A DNA stretch of 64,000 bases, taken from NCBI GenBank assembly GCA_040954595.2, contig CM082593.2, forward strand, positions 5,146,001-5,210,000, written 5' to 3'. The stretch comes from Balanoglossus misakiensis. Its lineage: Eukaryota; Hemichordata. The position numbers and the translations under genes were made by a program. This document shows, piece by piece, positions 13,201 to 25,802 of this stretch. The notes under the pieces are model-generated. The model did not search any database. It worked only from the letters and a program-made list of their open reading frames with translations, and had not been told where the DNA came from. Every line of letters begins with the position of its first letter. Within the stretch, counting starts at the first letter, position 1.

Positions 13201-16200
13201 AAATAAATTTTTGTAATTTTCATCAGATTGCACCTGGGCAGACTCTGGACCGAGAGCTCCGGGACCAATACACGCTGGTTGTCATAGCAACAGATCGAGG
13301 CAACCCATCTCAGTCTGGCACCGGGACGGTGAATATCATAGTGGACGACATCAACGACACCCCGCCGCGTTTTGAGTCCCTTTCCCGGAGTGTCAATTTA
13401 CCGGAAGATTCGCCCCTTGGCTTCCCAGCTTCCACGGTGTCGGCCATCGATCCGGATGTCGATAGTCTGCTCCAGTACTCCATCATCTCCATTTCGGCAT
13501 TCGACGAGGAGGAGAACGAAATCCAGGATCCTGCGGTGTTTGAGACGTGGTTTGAAATTGATCAGTTCTCTGGTGAAGTCATCGTCGACGGAATCTTGGA
13601 CCGAGAGGTTGTGTCAACGGTTGTCATGACAATTTCGGCTACAGACCTGAGTTCACTGTATCCTGACCGAAGCTCTAGTGATCCAAACAGTAAGTGATGG
13701 ATGTTGTATATTTTCACTAATGTTTCCAACAACCAGACTACAACATTTGTACCATGATAATTTGGAAATTTAAAGTTGCAGTATAACATGATGGAGGTGG
13801 GCTGTGGCTTTTAAAATTAATGCAACTTCCTCTATCCTGGGCTTATTAGCAAATAAATGCCTTACAGAAATTTGATTATTTTGAAAGTTTGTAGGATATA
13901 CAGAAAGGGAAATGTTCTGATCATACGACAGTGAAATCTTGTCATGAACTTCATCTAGGAGACTTTAAAACGTTTTGTTTTTGTGTTTGCAGTGGAGTTG
14001 ACAGTGCACCTAACAGATGTCAATGACAACGACCCAGTCTTTGTGCCAGGGGGTGTCACATTCATACACGAAATGATAGTGGAGAAAACACCAGGGGGTA
14101 CAGTGGTATTGACCGTGCAGGCAGTCGACGCTGATCAAGGTCTGAATGGTAGACTGACCTACCAAATCATCGATAATGACACAGATCTGTTGGTGATTAC
14201 AGACCCATCATCAGGTGAGTAAAAAAATCATATTTTATCAAGAATGCATTGTTTGAGGGCTGGCAATCTCCTTCTTGCTGTAGAGCAAAATTCCTTAGTG
14301 ACAATTAATTAATTCAATCTCGACATGACTAAAATTGGTCTGACCAATCTATTGTAGACTACTGGGTTTTTTTTCAAGTTTGTACTATTTTCTGTTGATG
14401 TCATTCAAAAAATACAGGTATATTATGATAACATCACATTTGACAAAATCTGGATAGGTTTAATCAAAATGACATTAATTTTAATTCTATTTGTTTAGGT
14501 CTTATAACTGTGAACGGAGTGATAGACAGAAAGGACTATACTTGGTTGAATTTCACCGTGAGAGCCACAGACATGGGAGATCCCTCAAGAGCCACTGAAA
14601 TCCCTGTGTATTTTGAAATCATCGAAGTCAATGACAACAACCCGGAGTTTGAGAGAGGATTCTACGAGGCGGACATCTTGGAAAATGCCGCCATTGGGGA
14701 CAGGGTGTTTGTCGTCACGGCGACCGATCCGGACACCGGAAGTTTTGGCGAAATCAGATACTCTGTTGTTGGAGGCATTGGAAAGTTTACCATTGATAGT
14801 TTGAATGTAAGTTTGAACTGAAAAAAAACTGTCCCTGCCCTGATTTATACCATGTGGTACAAAACATACAGAGCCAAAATAATTTTTCACATCAAAAATT
14901 ATCTTGACACAAATATGAGAGCAATAATATCGAGATTAATGCCGACAATGACAGGTATGTCAATTTGAAATGATTCATACCTGTAAACTTATGTACACAC
15001 AACAAAAAAAGAATACTTTTATCACTCAGTATCAATATTTAGACAATTTATATCAGCTGAAAATGTCAGACCAAGATAAACACTGACCTGTGTGTACCAC
15101 TAAGTTGTCTGCATATTTTACATTGTGTGCACTAAGCAAGCAATAAATCTGAAATCACAAAAATGAAACATACATGACTGACCTATATAATACATGTACA
15201 TGTATCTATAACTACGTAATTTGAAATCTGATTGAAAAAGGCTTTTCCATTGTTTGCAGGGAACCATAAGTCTGGCCAGTACTCTGGACAGAGAGGTCAA
15301 GGCGGATTACACACTCACTGTCACTGCCAAGGACAACCCGTCCGGTATCCCTAGCAACAGAAGAGAAAACTCGGTCTTGGTATGTTTCAGTCATTATTCG
15401 AGAACAAAAACGTATGTCATGTTTAGTGGATGTGTTTATGTGAATGTTTTTGTTAAAGTTGATTTGATGAAAATTTTGTCGTCTTTTTTAGGTGGCAGTA
15501 ACAGTCCTAGACGTCAACGACAACAGTCCAGTGCCGACAGCGCCTTCGTTCAGCTTTGAAGTCCACGAGAACAGGGCGCCGTCAACCTTGGTTGGCACGG
15601 TAACAGCGGAAGATGCGGATGCAGGAGTCAATGGTGATCTGCTGTACACGATAGTAGAGAGAACAGACGGTAAATATTCCAGACAGGTTTTCTTGCTTTT
15701 GCAAGTAACCCTTTCTAGCCTGTTTCCTTGTGAATAAATATTTTGTTTTGTGCATGATTACATCCCTATAAATGTACCAAGCACAGTAAAGTGTGAAGTG
15801 TTTTCACATTGTGTGTGTATTTTTTAATTTTTTTAGAGGATTTGTTCTTTGTGGCTGAACACACTGGTGGAATCTATACCACAGAAGCATTGGACAGAGA
15901 AGTGATCGACAGTGATGGGGTCATTACAATGAAAATCCAGGTTTGTGTCACAGTTTTTTGCGTGCCATCTGAAATGTGATGTCTCAAGTGGAGACAACAC
16001 AGTGTGTATACAAGTTGAACGTATCACTGTTCATAAAATTAAGTCATGCCAAAAGAAATACCAGAATGTAAAAGTCAGCTAGGGTCATACCACACTGATG
16101 ATTTTATGTTTTATCCCAGTAGCATTATGTATTCCAGGACAGAATGTCTAATTTTGGTTTATTTTCTTCCTGTAGATCTCAGACCAGGGTACCCCAGCAA

Positions 16201-19200
16201 GGAGTGTGAATGTCAGCGTTGAAATCACCGTTCTGGATGTGAACGACAACAATCCTTACTTTGAGTATCCACTGTACAATGTCACTCTGAGTGAGAGTGA
16301 TTTTGGAGGCACTGTGGTAAGTAGAGCTTTGGGAAAGTCATCTCGCATACCAGTGTTCTCTTATCTGTGAAAGCATTTTCATGTGCAGATACATGTAGGA
16401 GGGGCACTTATCCTGTTGTCACAACAAACAAATCACAAGATCTGAGGACAATTAAACCACATATATTATATTTCTCTAAAGATGCTAGGTAGTTTTCTGA
16501 GAAGTAACTATTGTTCTCCAAGATATTTTAATATTGAGCATTTTTGTCTTTGATAGGTGTTCCGATTCAGAGCCATTGACAAGGATCAAGGACAGACAAT
16601 TTCATACTCGCTTGTAGAACACCATCTGTATGATGAGTTTTCTTTGTCAGGTAACTATCATTTCTTTTTCTTTACCATTATCAGATGAGCATGATTTTTG
16701 TGAATATTACATATGATGCTTCATGTTTCAGTAACATCATCTCAGCTGCAATGATGTACATTGTAGCAGTTACACACTTTGACTTGCTTGCAACGGTGTC
16801 GTATGGGACGCAGAAGATCGACACTCACTCTTTAACTGTATACTGCTATATAACTTTGAATCCACAGCCCAGACTGGTGATCTGACCATCGTGAAATCAC
16901 TGGACTATGAGAGCAGGCCAGAGTATCTACTGACAATAGAGGCAAGGGATCAGGATGGAAGACGAGGCCAGACCCAGCTGCACATCACCATAGCGGACAC
17001 CAATGACCAAGCACCCATCTTTGAAGTCAATTTCTACCAGACAACTGTCAAGGAAGATGTCCAGCCAGGTAAGTGACAGACAGCGTGATAGATGTTGTCT
17101 GAGAGTTTTGTCTACAGTAATCAGTTCTCTTGCATTAAAATGTATTAAATGTGATGTATTTTGCATTGAAAAAATTGCATTAAAAAATGGCCGAAAAAAA
17201 TAATAGTTCGGTAAAAATAGTGTACATAGCTGTTGTATTGTGTGTAAAATTATGTACATACTGGAATATGAACACTATCCAAATTGTCTTTGAGTGAGTT
17301 TTCAGTGAATGACATTGACTATGTGAGCTACAGTGTTATTGGCGCTATTTTATTATACAGGTACAGTCGTTGGGGCTGTCAATGCTACGGACGCCGATTC
17401 AATCCGAGAGCACAGCATCATTCTGTATTACATCATAGATGGTAACCCGGACAACACATTCACAGTGGACGAACGGACGGGCGAAGTGAAAACCAACAAA
17501 CCCCTGGACAGGGAGAGTAAAGCGGAGTACGAGCTGAAGATCGAAGCCAGGAATCTTCTGCCGGTTGAGAGGACAGTGAACAGTAGGATACTGAATGACT
17601 TTGCCACTGTGAGTTGAATATATCTGAAAAAAATCTGAACATAATGAATGTCTGATTTGACCGATGTCTCTGTTTTTAGTCCAAGAAGGGAATTTTTTTC
17701 TTGAGCACCATGTCCATTTTAGTGAGAACGGATAATTCACCACTGCACAATGTAACTGAAGCCAAACTACAAGATGCTTGTATTCGTGATTTCTCCATTA
17801 AAATGCAAAATTTTACTTGGAAATACATGTGCATGTATGTTAATACCACAATTGAGTGGAAATTCATGGATCAAAATTGTTGGCTGTGCTGTGACGTGAA
17901 GCGTGAATATTTAGATCACATTGTAATTTTTTTAAAATATTTCATAGATGATAGTTGCAATTGAGGATGTCAATGACGTGGCACCGATTTTCACCAAGCC
18001 GAACTACACCAGGCGGGTTCTTGAGAATGAACAGACAGGAACGATAATAATCGAGATAACAGCAGTTGACCTGGATGAAGGGACAAATGGTGAAGTCTTC
18101 TATGAAATTGTCGGCGGAAATGACAATGGTGAGTGTTAGGTTGTCATCAGAAGTGAATAATAAATATGATTACTCAATATAAGGGTCATATTGGGGTCAG
18201 TATAATTGTGTAACACACTCTTTGCGTATACTGTGCTCTGATTGGTCAGAATAGGACACGTGATGAAAACATCTCGAATATCTATTTCCCTTGGGAAACA
18301 ATCATACTAACTGTAGCCTGAGACTATAAACACAGCATCTTTTTATTGTCTTTCATACTACAGGTCAATTTGACATCGGTCGGCATTCGGGAGCCCTTGT
18401 CCTGGCGAAGTTATTCCAGCGCAACGTTCAGATTGATTTCCGGTACGACCTGGTGATCCGGGCATCGGACTATGGAGTTCCGCCCCTGTCCACTAACACC
18501 AGTGTTTTGCTGCAAATTGTGGACGTCAACGACAGAAAGCCAGTGTTTATCAATCCACGCAGCAACCAGACTCTTAGCATACCCGAGGTAAGTAAGTTTA
18601 TTATCTGAAGTTGTATCATATTAAAGGAATATGAACATTGGTTGGAACAGTAAAATATATCTGACAACAATGGTGTTACCGGTAACTTGTATCCCTTGAA
18701 GTGTGTCCAGCATCACAGGAAAAGAGTCAGTGAAATTATTATCAAGACTTTTACCTTCATACATTCAGGCACACAGTCCTTGTATATGATAAATTTGAAT
18801 TCAATCTCTCTGCAGTCTTCCTACTTTTATGAATAACTAAATATAACAGTATGCATGTACACATATCTCTTCACTGAGGATCTAGTCACATTTCGGATTT
18901 CATTTATATCTAACCTTGTTTTATTCGTTCTATTACAGAATGAACCCCCAGGCTACTTTATAACGCAGGTCCTCGCTGAGGATGGCGATCTGGGCAACAA
19001 TGGCGATGTTCACTACGGATTCTTCAAAACAGAGGGTGAAAACCAAGACTGGCAACACTTCTACATCAACGAAGACAGCGGTGATCTTTACACTATGTTC
19101 ACTGCCGACAGAGAAGAGAAGACCCACTATACAGTAAGTATGGTTTTGAAACCAGGCTAAAGTTATCAGATACCAAGTCAAGGTTGGAGCATATCTCAAA

Positions 19201-22200
19201 GATGACAGAAATATTAAAACAGGTTTACAGCAAGAAATGTATTCGAATGTAGTTTTCAATGGGACTATAATATTACATGGCTTGTATCATTCTTTGTATC
19301 ATACAGATAGTGTTATTAGCCAAGGATCATGGTGAACCACAGTTTGAGACAACACTAACGGTGGTTATTCACGTGGAGGATGAAGATGACAATGCTCCGA
19401 GTTTTCCTGACTTCCGGGTGAGTGGCGATTTTTCATCAAATGTTCTCGCTCACCTCAAACCTTTAGGTGAATTCAGTATTGCCTATGGTTTGATCTTTCA
19501 CCCCGGTTGTAAAACTCTTACTACATAAAAGTGTCAATTACTCCCACATAGACATTTTCTCGGAAATCTGATCGTCAAGTAATTTTTTTCTTTCCCGTCA
19601 GCTTGCCCAAACCATGTTCATTCAGGAGCATTCATCTGCCGGAAGTGTCGTTGGGAATGTCATTCCGGCTGTTGATCCTGATGAAGGAAGCAATGCAAGG
19701 ATATACTACTTCATTGTTGGTGAGTTGAAAAAAAATATTTTACCTTTTTATGATGTTGTTGTTTATTTGAAAATTTCAATAGAATGACATTGGCCCATTT
19801 TCAAACAAACTGCATGTATTTAGCTTGCAAACAAATAATAGGTAATGATGTAGATGAAAATATGGATAGTATGAAAAACTTCAACTTGAAGTAGCAATTA
19901 GGCTTTGTGGGAAGCAGTCGACTTTTCCTATTTTGACGAACACATGCAGAACTGATGATAAAAAAACTACTCTTTCCACAGATGGCAATGAAGAGGACAA
20001 TTTCTACATCTTCAAAAACAACGGTACAATAATTTTGAACAAAGAGCTTGACAGAGAGATGGATAATCAGTACATCCTGACCGTTAAAGCATCGGATGAT
20101 CCGAACTTCGGTTTGGAAAATTCACCCAGGCAGAGAAGTTGGACAAATTCAACAGCAGATAACAGAAACGAGGACCCGACCCTGAAGAAGATTTTGATCG
20201 ATGTGGTTGATATTAATGATAATGGTCCAGTGTTCACCAAATCACAGTACACAGCAGGTGAGAGTTTGATAATATGCTAATGACATGTTTAAATATTATG
20301 TGTGTTTTAACCCCTCTGTTGGACAAATTACTGTTCTTAGTCAAGAGAACACACACACACATCATGTACACTGATGCTAGTGATGACACTCTGTTCTGTG
20401 AGAAATGACACATTCCTTTCATCAACATTCTGTTTCAGGATTATCCATTGATGCAAAGTATGAGTCGGAGCTCATCACTGTGGTTGCCATGGACGCAGAC
20501 ACTGGCAACCACAGCATACTCTATTACTCCATCGTGTCAACTTTCCATGTCGACACGACCAGCGATGCCAAACCACGCCCTGATCCCGACGCCTTCAAGA
20601 TTGGCAGGCTGGATGGCACAGTCCGCACTAACGAGCTGTTCATCACTTTCTATCATGGTTACTTTGAGCTTGACATCTTTGTAGAGGACATAGACCATCA
20701 CAATGATACTACAGTAGTCAAGGTAAGGGAGTTGACTTTGTTGATTGGGTTATGATTTTGTGTAGTGTGTGGTACCATAATGAATGTAGATATAAAACAA
20801 CAGAGTAGGGAGCAGAGAGAGAGAGAGAAAACAGAGAGCAAGAGGGGATTAGGCACAGAGAGAGAGACAGACAGACGAGGAGATGTGTGAGTCACTGTTT
20901 ACAGCAAGTGTTGTAGGCATCAACTAATTCTCATCTATTCTGTTATACTTCTATACCCACTATTTTCTTTTTCAGATCAATGTGTACGTGTCAACTACAT
21001 TTACAATTTCATTTTTTTTCCTTCAGATCTACATGTTAAAGGACAACCAGAGAGTGAAGATTGTGTTCAACTATGACCCAGATTCTGTGAAAGAGTTCAG
21101 GGAACAACTGATAAGGTGCTGTATGATGACAGATACTTGAGGCATTTATAATTTGTTTCTGTTGTTGATAAAACCACCACCACAACCACCATCAGACTTT
21201 AACTTACCGTGCGTTCCAATTCTTTTGCAGTCTGATATCCAATGTTACCGGTGCACTGATCCATGTGGACGACATCCAGTATCACATCTCGGAAGACAGC
21301 GAAGTGGACTTTGGGAAGACGGATGTCTTGATTCATGCGGTTGATCCGCACACAAACACCATCATGGACGTAAACCATATCATCGAGTGAGTATACACAC
21401 AAAATTCTATCACTATTTTGACTCCATCTGAACAGAACTGTTAATTCGCAGAATGTGTGTGTCTACCGGTAGATCTGTACGAAACTGTTGTATGGATTGG
21501 AATGATTCCTTTCTTTATTTCTGTTAACAGAATCATTGATGAAAACTACTCAAGATTGGAAAACCTATTCAAAGTCTACAATGTGATCGAAATTGTGGTA
21601 AGTCAGTACCTTTGCTGGGTGCAGAAACAGTGCTTCATTTGTATTTGCATAAATCAAATTTCATTAGCTTGGCAACTTTCATTGCTGGCAATTTTTATCA
21701 GATGTAGGATCAGAAATTGTAGAGTTATAATGGAAGGTTCGTAATCAAAGTTGCTAATATCTTGATGTTTTCTTGTGCCCCCCCCCCCCCCCACCCCCTC
21801 CCCCAGCCTGCCATACCTCTCAGGGAACATGAAAGCATCACTCTACTACAAGCAGCCCTGGTGGCCATAGGCATTCTACTCTTCATCGGAGTGTTCATTT
21901 ACACAATATGCATTTGCTGGATCAAACACAAGTAAGTACAATGTATATCTCTCGTAAATCTGGGTCTGTTGTGAGAGAAAGATGCCCGCATTAAACACAT
22001 ATGCACTGATGATAGTTCAGTAGAAGTCCAGACAATACAAAATGTGCTGTTTGACATACAGAAATTGATGAATAGTTGTCTTTATTGTTTATTTTTCAGA
22101 CACCGAAGCAAGTTGGAGGCCATTGCCACATTCTCATTTGGTGCATCTACATCAGATCTACTCCGGGATTCCAGTTATCAAGGGTAAGTCACAGATAAAG

Positions 22201-24047
22201 CATCCAGCTTCATGTTACTTTTCCATATTGTACATTAATTAACTTGTTTTGGTGTATGCCTTTGTACTTCTTGGTCGGTTCGAATCCATCCTTCTATGAT
22301 GTGGAGTTAGCCGTCTATTAACTTAGTGATTTTGTTGCGATACACTTGATAATAACTTTCATTATGTTCTATTCACACCAGGTCTAATCCTTTGTGGATC
22401 GACAACTACAGCTGGATCAGTGATTGGCCGGATAACTTGTCACATCTCGATCGAGAGTATGAAGCCCAGGTAAATGTAAGCTGATTGCTGTTTTTGACAT
22501 CTAACATGTCATAACTGCAATTTTAAAACAGGCCTGTTCTGTAGAGGAGTTTTTATTGATAAAAAATGCAATACTATTTCATCGTATTTGCATTAAAAGT
22601 TCACAGATCATTATTGGGTATGTAGGAAAATTGACTACTTGATTGAATTGTTAACTTTAAGTTTGACTATTGCAATGACGTTAATATGCGTTAATAATGT
22701 CATCTCACTCCTCACACATAGGAAATCACCATGGATTTTTTCCACGACGATGAAGATCATTCACAAAGGAAAGCCGGCAAACCGGGAGGGAGATCGTCAC
22801 TCGTCACATTCTCTCCGGTCAACGGGATGAACAAGCGCACCCACGTGCTGCACAACGGTTACAGCCGGTCGCCCTCCAGCAGCGACGTGGAGATTGAAAT
22901 GCTGCCCCCTAGCGGCGACTCTGATACTGACGACTCCCCGGGTCTGCTCAGCGGGAACAGCACCAGCAGTTTGTCGGAACCGGAACTGAACGGGGATCTC
23001 GTGCCGATGAGAGAGCTCACCATAGACTACATGTCGCGCAGGGCGCTGACGCCGATTTCAGAAGAGGATTCGAGTTCTTTCACTTCCAAAACAGATACGG
23101 TGAAAACAACCGGATCTCGGAATTCCAGTTCCCATGCTGATGACGAGGCAGAAAACGGCAGCTCTAACAACAGGAACGATATACCCCACAGATTAAAAAC
23201 AGTTGAGAAAAACGAAAGAAAAGATGTCAGAGCAGCCGAGAGACTCGAGCCTGTTATCTCACCAGGCCCGTCAAATGTCCCGGAATATCACCGACTTGAT
23301 TCCAAGGAAAGTGAGGTTTCCGCGGAACAAAATATTCTGGATACAGACTCAGATTCCGAATCTTCATCAGGATCCGATGGTGCGTGTCAGATTTATCACG
23401 TCAACCCGGAATATGACAGTATAGGACTGAACATTCCAGTCGATCATGTGGAGAACGATGAGGAACCGTTGTTCACACCAAACAGGGAGAGTGATCCGGA
23501 CACAATTGGGAAACCAGGGAATGGAATCTCAAACCCTGGATTTCAAGACAATGGTTCCCATGGTGACTCTCGCGAGAAACGGGAACCGGGGGACGGCATC
23601 ACAAATGATGCATTTGAAGGAGACGACCATTCCGTTCCGGATTCCCAAAGCGAACCGGAATCGGACAACAGATTGATGACTGTCAGGTTCGAAGAAGACT
23701 CGGATCTCATTCCGGATTCTCAACTAGAGACGGAACTACACGACGGACTTGCCAACGATGACGATCTTACGTCAATTTCCGATACCGATTCCGATGAGCA
23801 TTCACGGAGTGGAGTAGCGAACAGTGTCTTTGACGATGTCAGTTCTCTCGCCGATTCCCAGCAGGGAGAGTCGGACGAGAGCGAGGAGTACAAGCCGGTG
23901 GAATTTGCCTTCCTGAACAATGTCAGCGACGAGAGCGGCTCGGTGACTTCCAAAGACACGGTACGAGCAGCCAGCGTGGATTCTGACAGGGTCGGCCGGG
24001 AAGCCCTGCTCTCGGCAGCACTGGAAGATGAAGAAACCTACATCTAG
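784..24047 (+). CDS. CDH23: CDH23-type giant cadherin, 3' portion (55 exons; 5' end missing)
   Basis: A giant single-pass cadherin. In vertebrates CDH23 forms the upper part of the hair-cell tip link, pairs with PCDH15, and binds harmonin through its tail. All 55 exons between 784 and 24047 join in one frame with GT-AG borders, giving about 3,647 residues to the TAG at 24045-24047. The order is at least 28 EC repeats, a membrane-adjacent domain, one TM helix and a long acidic tail. The call of CDH23 rather than another protocadherin rests on three places: the last EC and following domain (LISNVTGA, DVQ/DIQYH-type segment, IIDEN, LFKVYNV), the QPAI motif before the TM helix, and the juxtamembrane SNPLWIDNY, which matches the vertebrate ANPVWLDP-type motif. 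The signal peptide and N-terminal repeats are outside the window. Start and total length are therefore unknown. I am sure of the family and fairly sure of orthology. Confidence 0.93.
7616..13032 (+). other. CDH23: CDH23 exons 16-31 of the window: EC repeats, second block
   Basis: Exons: 7616-7717, 7939-8040, 8133-8288, 8424-8552, 8750-8878, 9230-9463, 9593-9814, 9940-10056, 10394-10571, 10798-10931, 11107-11316, 11519-11629, 11892-12008, 12204-12309, 12488-12685, 12908-13032. Most carry half an EC repeat or less. Exon 16 begins the repeat with VTAVEYDN, so the usual DxD calcium pair is lost there. Linkers include DENDNVPVF, DVNDNAPVF, DKNDNPPIF, DVNDVAPYF, DINDNDPSF, DENDQPPVF and DENDNSPVF. 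The acceptor of exon 30 is preceded by a (TC)n tract at about 12461-12483 that serves as its polypyrimidine tract. The donor of exon 21 (gtattg, 9464) is weak. Confidence 0.87.
13227..20722 (+). other. CDH23: CDH23 exons 32-48 of the window: EC repeats, third block
   Basis: Exons: 13227-13689, 13993-14214, 14499-14806, 15260-15379, 15492-15669, 15837-15940, 16176-16316, 16557-16650, 16868-17068, 17361-17608, 17948-18128, 18364-18587, 18939-19133, 19307-19417, 19602-19719, 19982-20257, 20439-20722. Linkers include DINDTPPRF, DVNDNDPVF, EVNDNNPEF, DVNDNSPVP, DVNDNNPYF, DTNDQAPIF, DVNDVAPIF, DVNDRKPVF, DEDDNAPSF and DINDNGPVF. The last repeat starts TAGLSIDAK in exon 48 and corresponds to vertebrate EC27. 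It lacks a canonical terminal calcium linker (DIDHHNDT), as expected for the membrane-proximal repeat. Confidence 0.88.
21027..21931 (+). other. CDH23: CDH23 membrane-adjacent domain and transmembrane helix (exons 49-52)
   Basis: Exons: 21027-21115, 21231-21386, 21531-21597, 21807-21931. The first three encode the compact domain between the last EC repeat and the membrane, with the CDH23-like strings SLISNVTGALIHVDDIQYH and IIDENYSRLENLF. Exon 52 reads QPAI, then a hydrophobic helix (LLQAALVAIGILLFIGVFI) followed by the basic stop-transfer sequence WIKHK. The exon 49 donor is gtgctg, a weak site, but the join restores homology to CDH23. A C-rich tract (21779-21805) forms the polypyrimidine tract of exon 52. 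Confidence 0.88.
22100..24047 (+). other. CDH23: CDH23 cytoplasmic tail (exons 53-55) with NPEY and a C-terminal PDZ ligand
   Basis: Exons: 22100-22183, 22382-22469, 22722-24047. Exon 54 has the conserved juxtamembrane SNPLWIDNY. The 1,326-nt terminal exon encodes about 441 residues of acidic, Ser/Asp-rich, probably disordered protein. It contains NPEY (23403-23414), an NPxY-type adaptor motif. It also contains four degenerate copies of a G-[ILV]-x-N motif (GISNPGF, GITNDAF, GLANDDD, GVANSVF), three of them near PDSQ or ADSQ. The chain ends in ETYI, a class I PDZ ligand (T at -2, I at 0). Vertebrate CDH23 also ends in a class I ligand that binds harmonin. The tail (about 500 residues) is longer than the roughly 270 of human CDH23. 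Confidence 0.85.
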
Positions 24048-24456
24048 CATTAACAAGTTGACACCCTTCATGCATAGGGAAAATTGTCTTTCTTTTAAGT
24101 ACTTGTGAAATTCAAAAACAGTCAGATAGCTTGCCACTTTGCATCCAAGTCCCAGCAAAGTATCAATTTGGGTGTTTTATCCACAGATTTGCATAGAACA
24201 TTGCTTCGCAAACCATTTAATCGACCAGTAAGTTTTACAGGTTAATTTGGTGAAAAGCAAACAAGAACATATTCTGTAAGTAACGGAGAAGTGCTTTATA
24301 GTGAGTTTAGCAGACTCGTATTCAATACACAAGTTCACTGTCAAGGAGACTTTGGTTCATTATGAAATTTTTATTAAATACACATAGCTGCCCATGTGAC
24401 CTTTGTATGTTTTTTAAATTTTATGAGAGCATGTATTATAGTTTATCAAAGTTTAT

Positions 24457-24462
24457 AATAAA
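24457..24462 (+). terminator. Poly(A) signal AATAAA, CDH23
   Basis: A perfect AATAAA hexamer about 410 nt after the TAG stop, in AT-rich sequence. It is the first good hexamer downstream on this strand. Confidence 0.5.
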
Positions 24463-25194
24463 TCTGTCACCCCATAATTTAGTATAAAATTAGTCAAAGG
24501 GAAGGTATTTGAATATATTTGTTAATCACGCTAATATTATTGGAGAATTGAAGCCAGACAAACAATGGTTTCAACTGTTGCTCACAATTTTTATTTGTTA
24601 GTTTCTACCCCATATTCTCTGGTGTCAAAACCACGTATTCATTCCAACTCATAATGTAGGAGGGAGAGACAAAGAAATGAACAGATGTGTTCTTCACACA
24701 CAAATACATTGCATCATTGAGTTTTTTTATTCTCCAAAAATATCAACTCATTTGCTGAACATTTTCGTTTACATAATTTGAATAGAGAGTAAGTTATATA
24801 CATTGTAAAGTTCATTTAATATTGCATCCGGAAATGTATCATATACAGATATGATAGAATTTTTTGCCACTGAAATGTAGAGAATTCTATAAAATGACAC
24901 ACAGATGTGTAATGTGTACAGAGAGGTTGTAAATATAACGAAGTTGAATTAAATTTTCGTATGAAAAGTGGATAAGGATGCGTGTGTGTCATTTGGAAAT
25001 TGTGTTCATCAGGTCTGTTTACTTGGTGGATGGAGAGAATGCAAATGAGAATTGTTTCACACTAATGATTTTTTCTGGTCATGAAAACTGGCACGGTGAT
25101 TGCCCAGACCAAGATTGTGTATATGCAAGTTCGTGAAACGTGTAAAACTACGGTCACTGTACTGTGCAATGACCGCGGTAAAACATATATGATA

Positions 25195-25425
25195 TGGCCA
25201 TCGAACATTTAATAGACGCCATCTTGCTTTGGGGGCGTTGTCAGGTTATCCCAGGATGCATAGCTTCTTGTGTCAGAGTTCAGTTCCGGTTGTCACATGC
25301 TGCAGACGACGAAGCTCGTTGTCGAGATGTCACCTAGTACGACACTGTCGTTGGAGACTCCACTCATTCGAAGCAACCGACCCCCCGTAACCGTTGGATG
25401 TCGATGTGTTGAAGGGTAAGTTAAA
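25195..25425. promoter_or_regulatory. Promoter-like cluster with an orphan splice donor
   Basis: The block holds cgccatcttg (about 25217, a YY1-type site read as AAGATGGCG on the minus strand) and atcccaggatgcat (about 25249, resembling the ZNF143/Staf element). After about 160 bp of CpG-containing sequence comes gttgaagg followed by a consensus donor, gtaagtt (about 25419). This could be a TSS with a non-coding first exon on the plus strand. No matching downstream exon was recognised. Confidence 0.3.
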
Positions 25426-25802
25426 CATTTTCTAGATAGTCAACATAAACTTGTTGAGACCCCAGTAGCACACTTGCCTCGCGTAATGACATGGACCGGA
25501 AGTAAACATAACCCTGGCGTACAAGGCACGACGGGAACCAAGAAGAGACACACCAAACTCAGTGAAATAATGAAATGATATATGTCAAAAGTATGTTAAA
25601 ACGGATAGAAAAAGAAACTACATTGATGTCGAAAAATAGTTTAAAACTTCTCAAAAATTACTGTAACAGGTAGGCTAGGAATTGAACTGTCCCAAACCTT
25701 ATATATATATTTTATAGCACTTTTTGGCAGATTTTTTGTGTATTTTTGTAATGTTGACAACTGTCTCGCTTCGGACTGTACTTCAGAAAATACATTTGTG
25801 TT

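Larger units (their letters stand above)
24048..25802. other. CDH23 3' UTR and intergenic DNA between convergent genes
   Basis: AT-rich, with no convincing ORF. An AATAAA at 24457-24462 is a plausible poly(A) signal for the cadherin gene. Around 25195-25425 base composition changes and promoter-like motifs appear (see the separate entry). The minus-strand protease homologue ends at 25803, so its 3' UTR also lies here. Confidence 0.6.

Noticed and set aside
20970-21026. Possible short exon starting ATCAATGTGTACGTG before CDH23 exon 49
   Set aside because: It follows a tttttcag but has no downstream donor, and the homology join runs directly from exon 48 (VVK) to exon 49 (IYMLKDNQRV).
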